Source: Trema orientale | Taxonomy: Eukaryota > Streptophyta > Magnoliopsida > Rosales > Cannabaceae | Length of the DNA: 64,000 nucleotides | NCBI GenBank assembly: GCA_002914845.1 | Contig: JXTC01000457.1 | Coordinates: 125,145-189,144, forward strand | Direction of reading: 5' to 3' | Part shown: in pieces, positions 1-12,960 of the stretch | How the letters are laid out: each line of letters begins with the position of its first letter | Numbering within the stretch: position 1 is the stretch's first letter | Position numbers and translations under genes: made by a program | Notes under the pieces: generated by a model | What the model was told of the DNA's origin: nothing | What the model saw: the letters and a program-made list of their open reading frames with translations, nothing else | Database searches by the model: none

Positions 1-101
1 GAGTTCTGACTTCGAATTTGGACTCAGTGACGTCGAGAGATGAATTTTGGTATAAAATACCACTATGTTTCAAAGTGGAACGAAAATTAGAACTTCATGG
101 A

Positions 102-2348
102 TGAAAACCCGTTATTAAAAAAAAAGTTTATATTTTATATATAATACAATGATAAAGAAAAGATAAAAGAGCCCTTACCTATTAGATATTATTTGGGGTT
201 ATATTTGTAATTCAATATGTGGTCCCTTTAAGAAACCCTAAGGGTTTAATTTTACTATCAGTTTCTAAGCGTACATTCAGTAGAGGGGAAAAAAAATAAA
301 GAGAGAGAAAGAAAGAGAAACGACTCTACACTATTTAGAAGAAGAAGAAGAAGAAGATGATGATGATAATTATTTTCAGGAATTATTAAGACTCACTCTT
401 AAGGTAAGTATGTCTAATCTATTAAGGTTAATTACATGCATTAACTAGATTTTGGGGATTTGATTTGCATATCTAAGATTAGGGTTTTAGTTTTCTCATT
501 AAGATTATATAAAGTTTTGAGAATTAAATAAATAGGAATGAACTTTTTAGATTTTAGAATTCAAACAAGACCAAAATTACATGATTTGATTGTGTGGATT
601 AAAAGTTACAAATTTTTAAGTTTGGGTAGGATAGAAAAAGCAGCAGAGGATTGCGACATGCTTTTCAGTGTCTTTCAGTTGTTTGATTGTGCCACATTTG
701 GTATGGTATGAATGAGCTTTCTAACGGTATATAATTCATCAAAATTGGACTTATAACCAGAGATTTATAACCTTTTGAAGTGAGGACTACGAATCTGGAA
801 AAAATCTGAAATTTTAAACACTGTCAGCAAAATGTAGCAGCAGCTTGTCCGGCTGTTTTGGGGCCTACTTATAGACCCCACAGCTACATTCTTGGCACGT
901 TTAGGACCCCCACCATTGGTAGAACTTGTCCCCAAATTTTGGTCATTTTTCGAGATAAGACAAAATAGTTGTAAATCATGAGAAATTAACATTATTAGGG
1001 GAACTATAGAGTTGATCATAGTAGATGCATGGACAGCAAGTAGTCATTATTGTTGGTGTAATTAGAGTATAATTTTACTATTGTGGTTCTTATGAATGGT
1101 TATATGATAATAGGAGCTTCAAAGAATATGTTGATTATTTGAGTTGATTAGGCAAAGCGAACAATGTAAGTAATCTTTGGTCTTTTCTAGTAACTTTTTT
1201 TGCAAAAACTAAATATTTTGTTGTTTCTAATAAACTTATATTTATAGAGTATTTTATTAAAAATATGATTTCAAGTGAAAATATACTTTTTGCAAATAAG
1301 TTATTTATTAAAAGAAAATTATTTTATTGAAACAATCGCTTTGTTTAAAAAGTATTTTGATTCTATCTAATAATTATTTTGCACAAAACTATGGATCAAG
1401 TATATGACATTGTTATTAAACATTGTTACATAAAAACTATTTAAAAATAATTACAATGATATAACAAGAAAAGATAAATTATTTTTGAACTATTATTGTA
1501 TATGAATATGTTTTGAAACTCTCTTTTGTGACTATGCAATGTAGACCCATTCCACAAGGGTTATATGTGGACAGTACGTACTGAATGTGGATCTAGCTAC
1601 AGGAGTTAAATGTAGTAAATGTGGACCTAGCTACAGGAGTCAAATGTAGTAAATATGGATCTGGCTACAAGGGTCAAGTGTAGTAAATGTGGACCTAGTC
1701 ACAGAGGTTAAGTGTGGCCACCATAGTCGCCAAAAACTGTTGAGAAGTGATTTGAAAGTGTTACTGATTATCGAATGAGAATGAAACGACAGATTTTGAA
1801 AACCTACTTCATATTTTTGTTAAAGTGACTTTCCAAACAATCTCATTTGATTATCTTGAAAAATATTTTATTTTGAAATTGATTTTATTTTAAAATATGT
1901 CATTTAACCTTTTCAAAAGATATATACAAGATCCAGCTAGTTAAGGTTATTGGTTACTTACTAAACTATTGAGCTCACCTTTTTATTTTTCCCTCTCAGA
2001 TAGTAAAGATCGTCAGTTAAGAGGTTCACTAAGGGAGAACTTATTTAGGTAATTGGGATGCATTTGAGTTCATGAATGAAAGATAGAAAGTCATTCATTT
2101 TTATTGGGAAAATATGAAGACTGGAAAGGTCAAGTAGCATAAATTTGTTATATTATAATATGTATTTTGTATAGTTGATTTTTAATATTTGGAGACTTAA
2201 TAGAATTATTGGGTTGTACATAATTTAGTGATATTTCTTGGAGTTTAATTATTCTTTATTTTCATAAATTATAGATAGATGCCTTGCATATTTATAAGGC
2301 TTTGCCTTATAGGCATACAGCGCACGTCCTCATGTGTGGGGCGTGACA
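102..2348 (+). repeat. 5' LTR of the left retrotransposon
   Basis: This 2247-bp copy aligns with 5372-7610. Both carry a purine-rich GA tract (near 297-360 and 5570-5620), a 34-bp tandem repeat block, and a TTACTTACT...GAGCTCACC motif followed by a pyrimidine tract and CAG, 349 bp from the LTR end. The first bases are degraded (TGAAAACCCG against TGACAACTCG in the other copy). The many differences between the two LTRs show the insertion is not recent. Confidence 0.8.
1587..1722 (+). repeat. 34-bp tandem repeats inside 5' LTR
   Basis: Four units begin at 1587, 1621, 1655 and 1689. Each starts GTGGAYCTAG or a close variant and includes CTACAGGAGT. Period is exactly 34 bp. The same block occurs in the 3' LTR, so it predates the insertion. 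Confidence 0.85.
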
Positions 2349-5300
2349 AGTGGTATCAAAGCGTAGGATAAGTTTGACAATTTAGATCATAATAAGTCAA
2401 TCTTATGAGGTTGAGAATATCAGGTAACTAGGTTAAGATCATTTGAGTTTGACTTAACTTCTATTATGGTTTGGAGATTCATTTGAGTTGGTGAATTGTT
2501 TAAATTTGATAAGTTTATTACTTTGGCATTTCCAACAATAAAAGAAGGTAAAGTCAAAATCCTAAAATTTGGTAATGAACAAAAAACCAAGTTAACCTTC
2601 ATAGTTGGTGATCTATACATTACATGGACTTTTGGGATCGTTTAAAGTTGAGTACTCTCATTAGGTTTTGATTATTAAGATCTGTTAGTTGAACATTGAG
2701 GTTTCTAGTATCTAGTGCTTTGGTTATGAGTTTCTTTTTATATTTGATTATTAGACCTACCTAGAATATTAGAAATTTCTTCTCTTATAACTATCGATAT
2801 TAGATGATTATAGAATTAGTGAGTATTTACTTTAGTGTTGATATTGAAAATTGTATAAGTCTACTTGTTATCTTCATCTTCTATCTCTTAAGTTGTTTCT
2901 CAATATTTTTGTCCTCATTTGAAAAGAACCTAACTTAATTCTTAGAAAAGTGAAATTTATTGGTTCCAGAAAAATTGTATTGCGTTTTTAAAGAGTTGTA
3001 AATATCATAATGTTGATATAGGGGATTCATAGAATAGATATTATCTTGTTATATATCAATATGAGGAGGATAAGTTTGTTTGAAATATTAACTGATTAAT
3101 TAAAGTGTGGATTGAATTCTAGTTTGAATCATTTCATAAAGTAGAATTATTTGTGTGATGAAGATATACAAGGAATTATAGAGCGGATTAAGTTTATTGA
3201 ATAACTGTCTTTCTAGATGATAAATGATAAAGAGATAATATTAAAAAATTTCAATTTATGTGCTTATACTAAGTAATAAGAGTACATGTTACTATTATTG
3301 AACGATTGAGTATAAATAGATGATTTTCAGTAAATGCCTCACCTATGAGTATTTCTATAAATATTGGTGATGATATGGTTGAAATCATTAAGAACTTATA
3401 GTTGGAAAAATTTAGAGAATGATATTTTAGGGAAAAAAAATATGATGGACTAATTTGAAGAACGATATTACTTGAAAAAAAAAATTATGGAGCTTTAATG
3501 ACTTATACAATTGGATAATTTTGAGATGATGTTACTCTAATAGTATTTGTTTTGAAAGCTAAGAAAAAGTCGAAATATGGTAAATGGACAGTTTGGTTAT
3601 TGTTATGGATAGTAGGTAGTAGAGTTGAAATTAAAATATATATATATATATATATATGGTTGTTGTAAATGAGTTCACAAATTTATTCTATGGTATTACC
3701 GTATAGAAGGAAGTGAGTGTTTGGTGTTACTCTTATTTAGAAATTTATATTGGATTAGACAAATAAATTAAAGAGTACTTATTTGATGAGCAACTAGAAG
3801 AATTATAAGATAAAATTTTTCAGAAACTTAGTGTTTTACTGTTAGCAATTCGACTATTATCGGTAATGGAAAAGAAATGAAAATTTATAAAACAAAATGT
3901 CAAAACAGTTATGTAGTGAAATATATAAGTCGATCAGTTATGTAGTGGAATATATAAGTCGACCAATATTTCTAAGATTGATAAGTTATTTGATTTTTAT
4001 GAAGTATATGGTTTATGGAGAAATATTCACATTTGTGGTTCTAGTGACCTCCCTTACTTGTAAAAGATATTTTTGAGAAATTCATAATATGAGACATTAG
4101 AAATCCTAGAGGTACTAAGATAGAGGCCTAAGAAATTTTTTGAGGACTAGTATATAAAAGAAATTACTTAGCATATTTCTTAGTATTTAGTCTATAGAAA
4201 AGTGAATGAGAACCATATAGACGAAAGTTGAAAACTTTTGATATACTATATAGGAAAGATAATACGGTAATAGAGTTTTATAACGAAATTATTAATGATT
4301 ACTAGAAATTGTAGAGTATGAGTTATATTGTGTATTATTTGACTAAGTCTACTCATCTTCATACTTTTAGACTTGGCTTTTGTCCTCAACCAATTAGGTG
4401 CTAATATTTATGATTTTTATTAAGTGAACATTGAGATTTAGAATTTGGTGTAATATAGCTATGAGTATTTCGTTCGATCTAAGTTTTGGTGAGTGGATTT
4501 AGTTTTGACACTTTGGCCTATTGAAGATCAAAGTTAGAGGAAGTGAGGTTAAAAAAAAAAAGATTCTTATGGTTGTTTATGATAGAGATATTATATTTTA
4601 TCTAAGCTTTATAAGACCTTACACATGATTTTTAAAATTGAATTAGATTTACTGGAGCTTTACAATATCGATCTAAATTAAATGAATTGTCAAAAAGAAA
4701 AATATATATGCATATATAGACCATTGAGGATATTTTGAAATAATGTTTCAAAGGTTTTTAAAAGAAGATATTACTCATTGTAATGCTTATATATAGTTAT
4801 TGTTTCCAATCTAGTATTAAATAGCTCCATATAAAGTATCAATAAAGATATAAAAAAGTGTTTTCGGGATTTTCAGAGATGCGATTGAAGGAGCTACTAA
4901 ACATTTAACAAAATTTAGTGATTAAGAATTTCTAGTTTTGTTGATAAGAAAAAAAAAAAAGAGGAAAAAAAATTTGAGTCATTATATTATTCTCTACGTG
5001 AGTTGAAGTGTAATTGAATAGTGAAGGTATTCCAAAATATATATTCTAGATATGATTGATAAGCACTGACAATTTAAAGAGGATTTTTATTATCAATGTA
5101 CTAATTGATTTTGATGAAACAAAGTTGCACTTTTTTAGTGTATGGATTAAAGAGTTTGACGTTCTAAATACTTAATATTAGAATAAGTTTACATTCTCAA
5201 GTTCATATTGTATTAATGGAAAGTTTATTTCAGTTTTATAATTGATGATCACACCTTTTGCTCAGAGTTTGAGGCATACCAACAAAAAAGCGATTGTATT

Positions 5301-5371
5301 AAAGTTTGTTTATTACATAATTTATGATTCTAAGTTTAGAGGACTAAACTTATTTTTAGAGGGCGAGAATG
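2349..5371 (+). pseudogene. Decayed internal region of the left retrotransposon
   Basis: This 3.0-kb AT-rich stretch between the LTRs has no ORF above 70 codons. It opens with the primer-binding site at 2351-2362. Around 4335-4375 a frame reads like the gypsy integrase string with LTKST-H, where the family consensus is LTKSAHF. Nothing else is recognisable with confidence. It also holds an (AT)n run at about 3638-3656. I infer that gag and most of pol were lost or are mutated beyond recognition by eye. Confidence 0.5.
2351..2362 (+). other. Primer-binding site (initiator Met tRNA type)
   Basis: TGGTATCAAAGC lies 2 bp after the 5' LTR end. Plant LTR elements primed by initiator Met-tRNA typically carry TGGTATCAGAGC here; this copy differs at one position. 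Confidence 0.7.
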
Positions 5372-7610
5372 TGACAACTCGTTATTAAAAAAAAAGGTTT
5401 ATATTTTATATATAATACAAGGATAAAGGAAAAGACAAAAAAGCCCTTACCTATTAGATATTATTTGTGGTTATATTAATAATTTAATATGCGGTCCCTT
5501 TAAGAATTCCTAAGGGTTTAATTTCACTATCAATTTCTAAGCGTACATTCAGTAGAGAGGAAAAAAAACAAAGAGAGAGAGAAAGAGAGAGAAACGGCTC
5601 TACACTGTTTAGAAGAAGAAGATGATGATAATGATTATTTTCAGGAATTATTGAGACTCACTCTTAAGGTAAGTATCTCTAATCTATTAAGGTTAATTAC
5701 ATGCATTAACTAGATTTTGAGGATTTGATTTGCATATCTATGATTAGGGTTTTAGTTTTCTCATTAAGATTGTATAAAGTTCTGAGAATTAAATAAATGA
5801 GAATGAACTCTCTAGATTTTAGAATTCAAATAAGACCAAAATTACATGATTTGATTGTATAGATTAAAATTTACAATTTTTTAAGTTTGGGTGGGATAGA
5901 AAATGTAGCAGAGGGTTGGGATCTACTTTTTAGTGTCTTTCAGTTGTCTGATTGTGCCATATTTGGTATGGTGTAAATAAGCTTTCTAATAAAATATAAT
6001 TCGTCAAAAACGGACTTATAACCAGAGATTTATAGCCTTTTGAAATGAGCATTACAAATCTGGAAAAAATCTGAAATTTTAAACACTGTCAGGAAAACAT
6101 AGCAACAACTTGTCTAGCTATTTTGGGGCCTACCTATAGACCCTACAGCCACATTCTTAGCACTTTTAGGACCCCCACTATTGTTAGAACTTGTCCCCTA
6201 ATTTTGGTGATTTTTCGAGATAAGTCAAAATAGTTATAAATCACGATAAATTAACATTATTGGGGGAACTATAGAGTTGATCATAGTAGATGCATGGATA
6301 GTAATTAGTCATTATTGTTGGTGTAATTAGAGTATGATTTTACTATTGTGATTCTTTTGTATGGTTTATATGATAACAGGTGCTTCAAAGAATTTGTTGA
6401 TTATTTGAGTTGACTTGGCAAAGCGAACGATGTAAGTAATCTTTGGTCTTTTCTAGTAACTTTCTTTACAAAAACTAAATATTTTATTGTTTCTAATAAA
6501 CTTATGTTTATAGAGTATTTTATTAAAAATATAATTTCAAGTGAAAATATACCATTTGCAAATAAGTTATTTATTGAAAAAAAATTATTTTATTGAAACA
6601 ATCACTTTATTTAAAAAAGATTTTGATTCTATCTGATAATTATTTTGTACAAAACTATGGATCAAGTATATGATATTGTTATTGAACATTGTTGCGTGAA
6701 AACTGTTTAGAAATAATTACAATGATATAATGAGAAAAGTGAAATTATTTTTGAACTATTATTGTATATGAATGTGTTTTGAAACTCTCTTCAGTGACTA
6801 GGCAATGTGGACCTATTCTACAAGAGTTATATGTGGACAGTACGAACTGAATGTGGACCTAGCTACATAGGTTAAATGTAGTAAATGTGGACCTAGCTAC
6901 AGGAGTCAAATATAGTGATTGTGGACCTAGTTACAAGGATTAAGTAGAGTAAATGTGGACCTAGTCACAGGGGTTAAGTATGGCCATAGTCACAAAAAAC
7001 TGCTGAGAAGTGATTTGAAAATGTTATTGATTATCGAATGAGAATAAAACGATAGATTTTGAAAACCTACTTCATGTTTTTGTTAAAGTGACTTTCCAAA
7101 TAATCTCATTTGATTATCTTGAAAATTATTATATTTTGAAATTAATTTTGTTTTAAAATATGTCTATTAACTTTTTCAAAGGATATATACTTAATTTAGC
7201 TAGTTAAGGTTACTATTTACTTACTGAGCTGTCAAGCTCACCTTTTTATTTTTCTCTCCCAGGTATTAAAAATCGTCAGTTAAGAAGTTCACTAAGGGAG
7301 AACTTATCTAGGTAATTGGGATACATTTGAATTCATAAATAAAAGATAGAAAGTCATTCATTTTTATTGGAAAAACGCGAAGACTAGAAAGGTCAATTAG
7401 CATAAATTTGTTATATTACAGTGTGTATTTTATATAGTTAATTTTTAATATTTGAAGACTTAATAGAATTATTAGGTTGTACATGATTTAGTGGTATTTA
7501 TTAGAGTTTAATTATTTTTTGTTTTTGTAAATTATAGATAGATGTCTTGCATATTTATAAGGCTTTGCCTTATAGGTATGCTGCGCACGTACTCGGTGTA
7601 GGGCATGGCA
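5372..7610 (+). repeat. 3' LTR of the left retrotransposon
   Basis: This 2239-bp partner of 102-2348 starts TGACAACTCG and ends GGCATGGCA. It keeps the GA-rich tract, the 34-bp repeats and the TTACTTACTGAGCT...AGCTCACC motif at 7217-7262, 348 bp from its end. Confidence 0.8.
6853..6988 (+). repeat. 34-bp tandem repeats inside 3' LTR
   Basis: Four units with GTGGACCTAG starts at 6853, 6887, 6921 and 6955, matching the block at 1587-1722 in the 5' LTR. Confidence 0.8.
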
Positions 7611-8922
7611 TCGTGACTCGAAAGTTGTATCGTTTTGTGTGTCACAGGCCGGTCCCGCACTGGAGCCCACGTTTGGCGAAAGTTATATCTAACCTAATAT
7701 TTTTTGGTGCTCTGAATTTAGTGGTGACCTCCATTTCTCCATTTGAGACTCTGGTGAAAATGTCACTTTTTCAAGTAGACTTACCGGGATCCAGAAACTG
7801 CCATTTTTGAACACCTGAGTGACCAACGGAAGATTCTACGAGCGTCATTAGCCTAGTATTACTACCATATCGAGGTAGAGGTTCGATTACCTGATTTTGT
7901 ATCTGCTTTGAATTTTAATTGTATTAAAATTTATTTGTAAAAAATTGTAATTTTACGATAGTTTAATTAATTGTTAAAGATTGTTGGATTACTGGGATTG
8001 GACTGTGTGGATTGTTATACATATTTTCATATTGTAATTATGGGGTAAAACAACAGTGTGCTGCCCATGTTACAGTAAATCCCAGAATAATGACAAGTTG
8101 GATTTTTAAAGCATGATTTGATTATTAGATGCATGGTTGTTGTGAACAGTTACATGTTGTACATACCATAGAATCACACACACTTGAGTTCCATTATTAA
8201 ATCTCAGTATTTTAGATCGCTTGCGAGTTGTTGCAGTGCTAGGTGGGAGACCTAGGCCCTTACATAAGTTTTTGCTAATACGTCTACGGACAGTATTAGG
8301 GTACTGGGTACCTCTGCTACAGAGGTATTACATGGCTGTAATGGGAGGATGAGAGCTTACTTACTTTTTGATATATGATATGTACAATGACATAGATTTA
8401 GTTTTAATTTTGAATATGTGATTATTCTGGATACCAATGAATTATAAATTTGATTTATAAATGAATTTAAAGGTACTAACTGTATAGGTTTGAAAAATTG
8501 CATCCATCCAAAAAAAAATGGAATTCCTACTAAGCATGTGAATGCTCACCCCTTACTTTTCTCCTCTCAGATAGTACTCAGTATGATTTTAGAGACTCGA
8601 GAACAAAATAATGAAGAGCTAGTTACCTTACTGGGAATTGGTAACTATGTAAAATAATTCTGTTATTTGTCTTTGCTTATATTAAACACTTAAAAGCTCG
8701 TTTCACGAACTCGGTCTGTATAATTATTGTGCTAGATTATGAGACTGCTGATGATGATACTTGGTTTATTTTAATAATGAATTTCATTAGCAATCTATGT
8801 CTAATGGTGATCATAAAACTGTGGCTTCAAAAATTATTTTTATAATTTTTTTAGAAACAACTTTTGAATTTTCATTTGTGAAATTCTCTTTCTGCCACTG
8901 GCCCAGGATTTGGGTCATGATA
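7611..8922 (+). repeat. 3' part of an older LTR, interrupted by the left retrotransposon
   Basis: The stretch has no convincing gene. It contains the LTR motif GCTCACC, a pyrimidine tract and CTCAG at 8526-8570. It ends GTCATGATA, followed by AG and AGGAATCAAACT, which is a decayed copy of the CGTGACA-AG-TGGTATCAAAGC junction seen at 2342-2362. The motif-to-end distance is 352 bp, as in the other LTRs of the window. I infer the end of an older LTR into which 102-7610 inserted; 1-101 would be its left part. No second copy lies in the window, so this rests on structure alone. Confidence 0.4.
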
Positions 8923-9328
8923 AGAGGAATCAAACTCAAGCGTCAACTTAAAAAACCAACAAAGGAGGACGAAATGGAAGATTCAGTATAAGAAGCAAGT
9001 ACGAAATTTAGAAGAAAGACATAATTCTCATTTCTTGAATTACATAAGCTGTACAATAAGATTTATATAATTTGTACAAGAGACCAACTGGAAATTTAAA
9101 AAGTACTAACAGTCATTTGTATTGAATGACTTTCCTTTGAAAAAAATGTAATGAATATTATTAATTGTAACTAACGATTATATGAGATTTATTGGGCTTG
9201 ATTCTTGATTGTGAAATCCCATTAGTTATGACCACACAATCAGTAAGAGTATTTATTAGAGATTCCTGCATATTGGAATTGATTGTAGTGGACCTTAGAA
9301 GAAGATATTTCCAGCTCTTTTTCTCTTT
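8923..9328. other. Unassigned stretch
   Basis: After the decayed primer-binding site (about 8925-8936) the sequence would be 5' leader of the older element. I see no coding match, repeat or RNA gene. Confidence 0.3.
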
Positions 9329-9889
9329 TCACCCTTTTTCAAGATGGAAGTAATTAATGATGAAATGTACTCCTAGCTGGCCTATAAAGAATCGGAATGG
9401 AAGTTTTGATTGTAGCTTGGTGTTGGTATCTATGATCTGGAGCAAAGATGGAATATATCTAGTGATAAGGTCTCTGACGGCAACCTTCTGTCCGACAAAA
9501 ATGAAAGTCAATCTCAATGTGCTTTGTGAGATCATGAAATATTGGATTTATTGTCATGTACTGGGCACTCTTATCGTCACATAAGAATAGGTTAGCTAGA
9601 CTAGTTTATTAACAGTGGTGGGTGCCATGAATTCTTATTCGACTTCAGAGTTTGACTTTGCTACAGCTGGTTTCCTTTTGAATGAGAACGAAATACAGTT
9701 AGTTCCAAGGTATATGCAATTATGAGTGCCTGGGCGCTCGGCCCGATCTGCATCAGACAATATCTATAGAGTTGTAATGGACTTAAGCAAGAAACTCGAT
9801 ACCATAGTGAATTATGCCTTTGAAGTATTTGTGAATTCTCTTTACTGCCTTCATGTCACTTTCTGTTGGGTTTTGTAGACTTTGACATA
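9329..9889 (-). pseudogene. Ty1/copia RNase H relic, right part (split by CACTA)
   Basis: Reading the minus strand from 9889 down to 9329 gives, with several frame changes and stops, the end of a copia polyprotein. Recognisable items are NPTESDMKAVKRI, KYFKGIIHYGIEFL, the NPIFH...TKHIEID region and the closing IHFV-type/RYIPS block with K-KLPF near the C-terminus. This is the C-terminal RNase H region. The frame continues on the other side of the CACTA element at 12730 in the correct order. It is a dead fragment; no LTR belonging to it was identified. Confidence 0.75.
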
Positions 9890-9904
9890 TACTACAACAA
9901 AAAA

Positions 9905-10172
9905 AGCCTTATAAAGTGCCTTGAAAGGCCTTTTACGGCACCCTAAAAGTGCCTTGGTTTCGGGTGCCATAATAGACCCTGGCTACCAAGGCGCTTATAA
10001 GGCACCGCACCGTAGTAAGTCTTCCACGGTGCCTTATAAGCGCCTTGGTATGTCCTGGATACCAAGGCACTTAGGTCTATCACGGCACCTTATAAGCGCC
10101 TTGGTATCTCCTGGATACCAAGGTACTTTTTGAGCGCCTTAGTAGACCTACTAAGGTGCTTTCTGAGAACCG
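9905..10172. repeat. Left subterminal repeats of CACTA element
   Basis: Short units such as GCGCCTTGGTAT and CTGGATACCAAGG recur in both orientations and pair into hairpins (CCTTGGTAT with ATACCAAGG). Subterminal repeats like these are where CACTA transposases are known to bind. Confidence 0.7.
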
Positions 10173-12519
10173 TAATACATATTTTCGGGGAGTATTTTTA
10201 ATATATTTGTCTATACCCCCTGAAATTTTATAAATAAAATCTAAATCTATTATATATACTAAATATTTCAAATAAAACGGAGTATAAATATAAATTTACA
10301 TACTAACATTAAATAAAAATTACAAACTTAACAATATAATATAATCTATAATATAAAAATAAGTAGATAATGAGTAAATTAATATAGTTGAACTACTTAA
10401 TATAATAACTTGATCATGATCATATCCATATAGTCTATAAACTAAGTACATACATTAGTTTTCTAAGCCAAACTAATATGATCATCAAAAACTACATAGT
10501 TTAAATGAACAAAGTCTAGGAACCTTAAATGAGAAATTGTATTAGTTCTTCGATCCACTCTTCAAGAAGTCCATTGACATCACCTTTTGTGTAGAAATTT
10601 TATACATTAAACTACAAATTCAAACATCCTATTTATTAGAAAGTGATCAATCAAACTCTAAATTAGAAGAGAACTAATAAAATATACAAGTTACATACCA
10701 TTGTCTTACTCAATGATTTCTCTTATAATTTGATATTGGCTTACTCAATGATTTCTCTTATAAATTTACATATGTAGAATCCGCATTCAACACTAGCCAG
10801 TTGTCTTAGGCACTACACATAAGATTCGAAAAAATAAGTAGTTTTAATTAATCTTCTACCTAATAAGTGTTATTTATTTGTGTTTAGTACCTTTATTGGT
10901 TTATAAACCAGACTATTTGGTCTTCCTTTCTTCTCTTTTTCTACATTATATATGTTGAATGCACTTTGAATTGGAAATAAATTACAAAAAATAAAAGATT
11001 AACAACCATAATTAAAATACCTTAAAAAGCTTAACTATAACAAAATAACTCTTAGAGAACTTACTTGATCATTGTTAAACTAATTTTCTCACAGAGAGGT
11101 AAGTCTAGAGGATCTAGAAACCATACATAATTTTTGAGAAGATAAATCACAAGCAACAACTAATGTTCTGTACTCATAAAATTAATGATAAAGATTATCC
11201 ATATATAATTTATTCGCCAGCATTCATTTCTTATCCATTCCAAGCACATTTTGGGGGGGAAAAAAAACTTAAACAAATTTTTGTTTGTAAAGAAGACCTT
11301 GTATTGAACAACTAACATAACAAAGTAGATTATACTTATTTTTAACATAGCCTCCTTTATTTCAAACAAGTAGCCAATCATATAAACATATATCAACACA
11401 AATAATGAACTCAAAGATTCACACACAATTATAATATTATCATTATATCACCACAATATATGATTTCTCATAACATATCTCCTCTAAATTAGACTTTTCC
11501 AAATGAAAATATAAAACCATTGAAAATGGTGACATAATTTAGGCCAAGAAACAATTGAGGCAACATACCTCAAATTGTTAATATATAAGTAATCTCTGTA
11601 CTCCGAACTTCTACTAAAACCTATATATAAAAAAAGATAAAAACAATTCAATGTCTAAATTTCACACCACTTAAAAATTAAAAATTCAAAAACTTGAAAT
11701 AAATACAAATGCAAAATACGATTTTTAACCAATAATAAATTAAATTAAAACCTACATTAACCATGTATATAAAAAAATTAAAAATAAAAAATAATTACAA
11801 ACTAGATCTCAAGTTAATTTAGTCTCTAACTACCTAAAACATAAAATTATTAGTAAAAACTGAGACAACATACCTTCAATTCAAAAATTTTGTAACTAAA
11901 TGAACTTCATACTTCACCTAAAGCATTTTTAAAAAATAGATATATTAACATCTACATTCTATAAGACAACAAACTAAAATAACATAAATTCGGATTAATT
12001 CAAAAATAGAAAAACATAGCCAAAAATGAAATTTCTAGTAAATAAACAACCAAAGTAGCACTTACAAGAGTAGAGATTGCAATTTGACCAAGAGTAGAGA
12101 TTGCAATGCATGACCAAGAAATTTCAATTTGACAATTTCGAATTCTAAATAAACATACACTCAAACATAACCTAAAACATGAAATTTATACAAATTAATA
12201 AGTCAAAACTATAGTTAAAATAACAGATAAAAATTTTAAGCGACAAAAATGAGTTGGATTACCTTTTTTCCCGAAAAATAATAGTATATGGAAGGTTAAG
12301 ATTCTAAATCAACACATAGCCTAAAATATGAAATTTTCACAGATTAATAGGTTAAAATCATAGTTAAAACAATAGGTAATCTTAATTTAGTGATAAAAAT
12401 AAGTTTAAAAGATTGAAAATACCTCTTTGGCCAGAAAATATGGTGTATTAGAGTATGGAGGCACGGCTGGGCTTAGAGAGAAGATTAATTGAGCAAAAGA
12501 GAGCAAAATGCTCTCTAGG

Positions 12520-12720
12520 GTTCGCGATTTGGGGCCCTTATACAGGGCCCTTATCGCGGCGCCTATAAAGCACCGACGCCGTGAAAGATATTCACCTACT
12601 AAGACTCTTTTTAGGTGCTGTGGTAGATGAATGTCTTTTACGGTACCTTATAGGCGCCGTGGTTACTTATGCCTTTACCACGGCGCGTCCGTACACACGC
12701 CGTGGTAAAGGCTTTTTTTA
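12520..12720. repeat. Right subterminal repeats of CACTA element
   Basis: Units related to GGCGCC, CACGGCG and CCTTATAGGCGCC repeat here. A near-perfect hairpin pairs GCCTTTACCACGGCG with CGCCGTGGTAAAGGC (12670-12714). A second inverted repeat is GGGCCCTTATACAGGGCCC at 12532-12550. The GC content is far above the element core. Confidence 0.7.
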
Positions 12721-12729
12721 GTAGTGATA

Positions 12730-12960
12730 CTTGGTTGACTGCGTGAATGATGTCAGGTCGACTATAGGTTAAGTGTTGAAGGAAGGCTCCGGTATTCTTT
12801 TGCTTCGATCTGGTTGGAGTCTTGTGATTTTTGTTGAGGTTTTAGCATTATTGGAGTATTGAAGTGGGAATTTTCTTGCAATTTGGCTCAATTGAGAAGA
12901 TTATAGGTATTCTTGCTTTATGAAAAGTTAACGGTTTCTTGGAAGTATCATACTTGGAAG
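12730..12960 (-). pseudogene. Ty1/copia RT/RNase H relic, left part (split by CACTA)
   Basis: On the minus strand this continues the relic at 9329-9889. It contains NQIEAKEYRSLL and LTYSRPDIIHAVNQV, the block at the RT/RNase H border of copia pol. The break falls right after HAVNQV, and the next residues resume across the CACTA element at 9886. Further upstream the frame degrades and homology is lost by about 12960. Confidence 0.7.

Larger units (their letters stand above)
102..7610 (+). mobile_element. Old Ty3/gypsy-like LTR retrotransposon with 2.24-kb LTRs
   Basis: Two long direct repeats (102-2348 and 5372-7610) match almost throughout their length and enclose about 3.0 kb. The 5' repeat ends in CGTGACA and is followed at once by AG and TGGTATCAAAGC, a primer-binding site of the initiator-Met-tRNA type. 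The 3' repeat is preceded by a purine stretch (GAGGGCGAGAATG). Both repeats start TGA and end CA. The internal region is far too short and broken for a working gag-pol, so the element is non-autonomous or decayed. The gypsy assignment rests on one weak integrase-like string near 4340 and on an LTR motif shared with the clear gypsy element further right. I found no matching target duplication (ATGGA before, TCGTG after). Confidence 0.8.
9890..12726. mobile_element. Non-autonomous CACTA DNA transposon
   Basis: The left end reads TACTACAACAAAAAAAGCCT and the right end, reverse-complemented, CACTACTAAAAAAAGCCTTT. These are imperfect terminal inverted repeats of the CACTA type. Both ends are flanked by the 3-bp duplication ATA (9887-9889 and 12727-12729), the length expected for this superfamily. 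The copia reading frame outside is continuous once the element and one ATA are removed, which fixes the boundaries. GC-rich, self-complementary subterminal repeats lie inside each end. The 2.1-kb AT-rich core (about 10200-12430) has no ORF above 90 codons, so no transposase is encoded and movement would need one supplied in trans. Confidence 0.88.

Noticed and set aside
1587-1722. Regularly spaced 34-bp repeats that might suggest a CRISPR array
   Set aside because: Units abut with no unique spacers, and the block is duplicated in the partner LTR; it is an LTR-internal tandem repeat in a plant genome.
7879-7890. GGTTCGATTACC as a tRNA T-arm
   Set aside because: No anticodon arm, D-arm or acceptor stem at the right distances.
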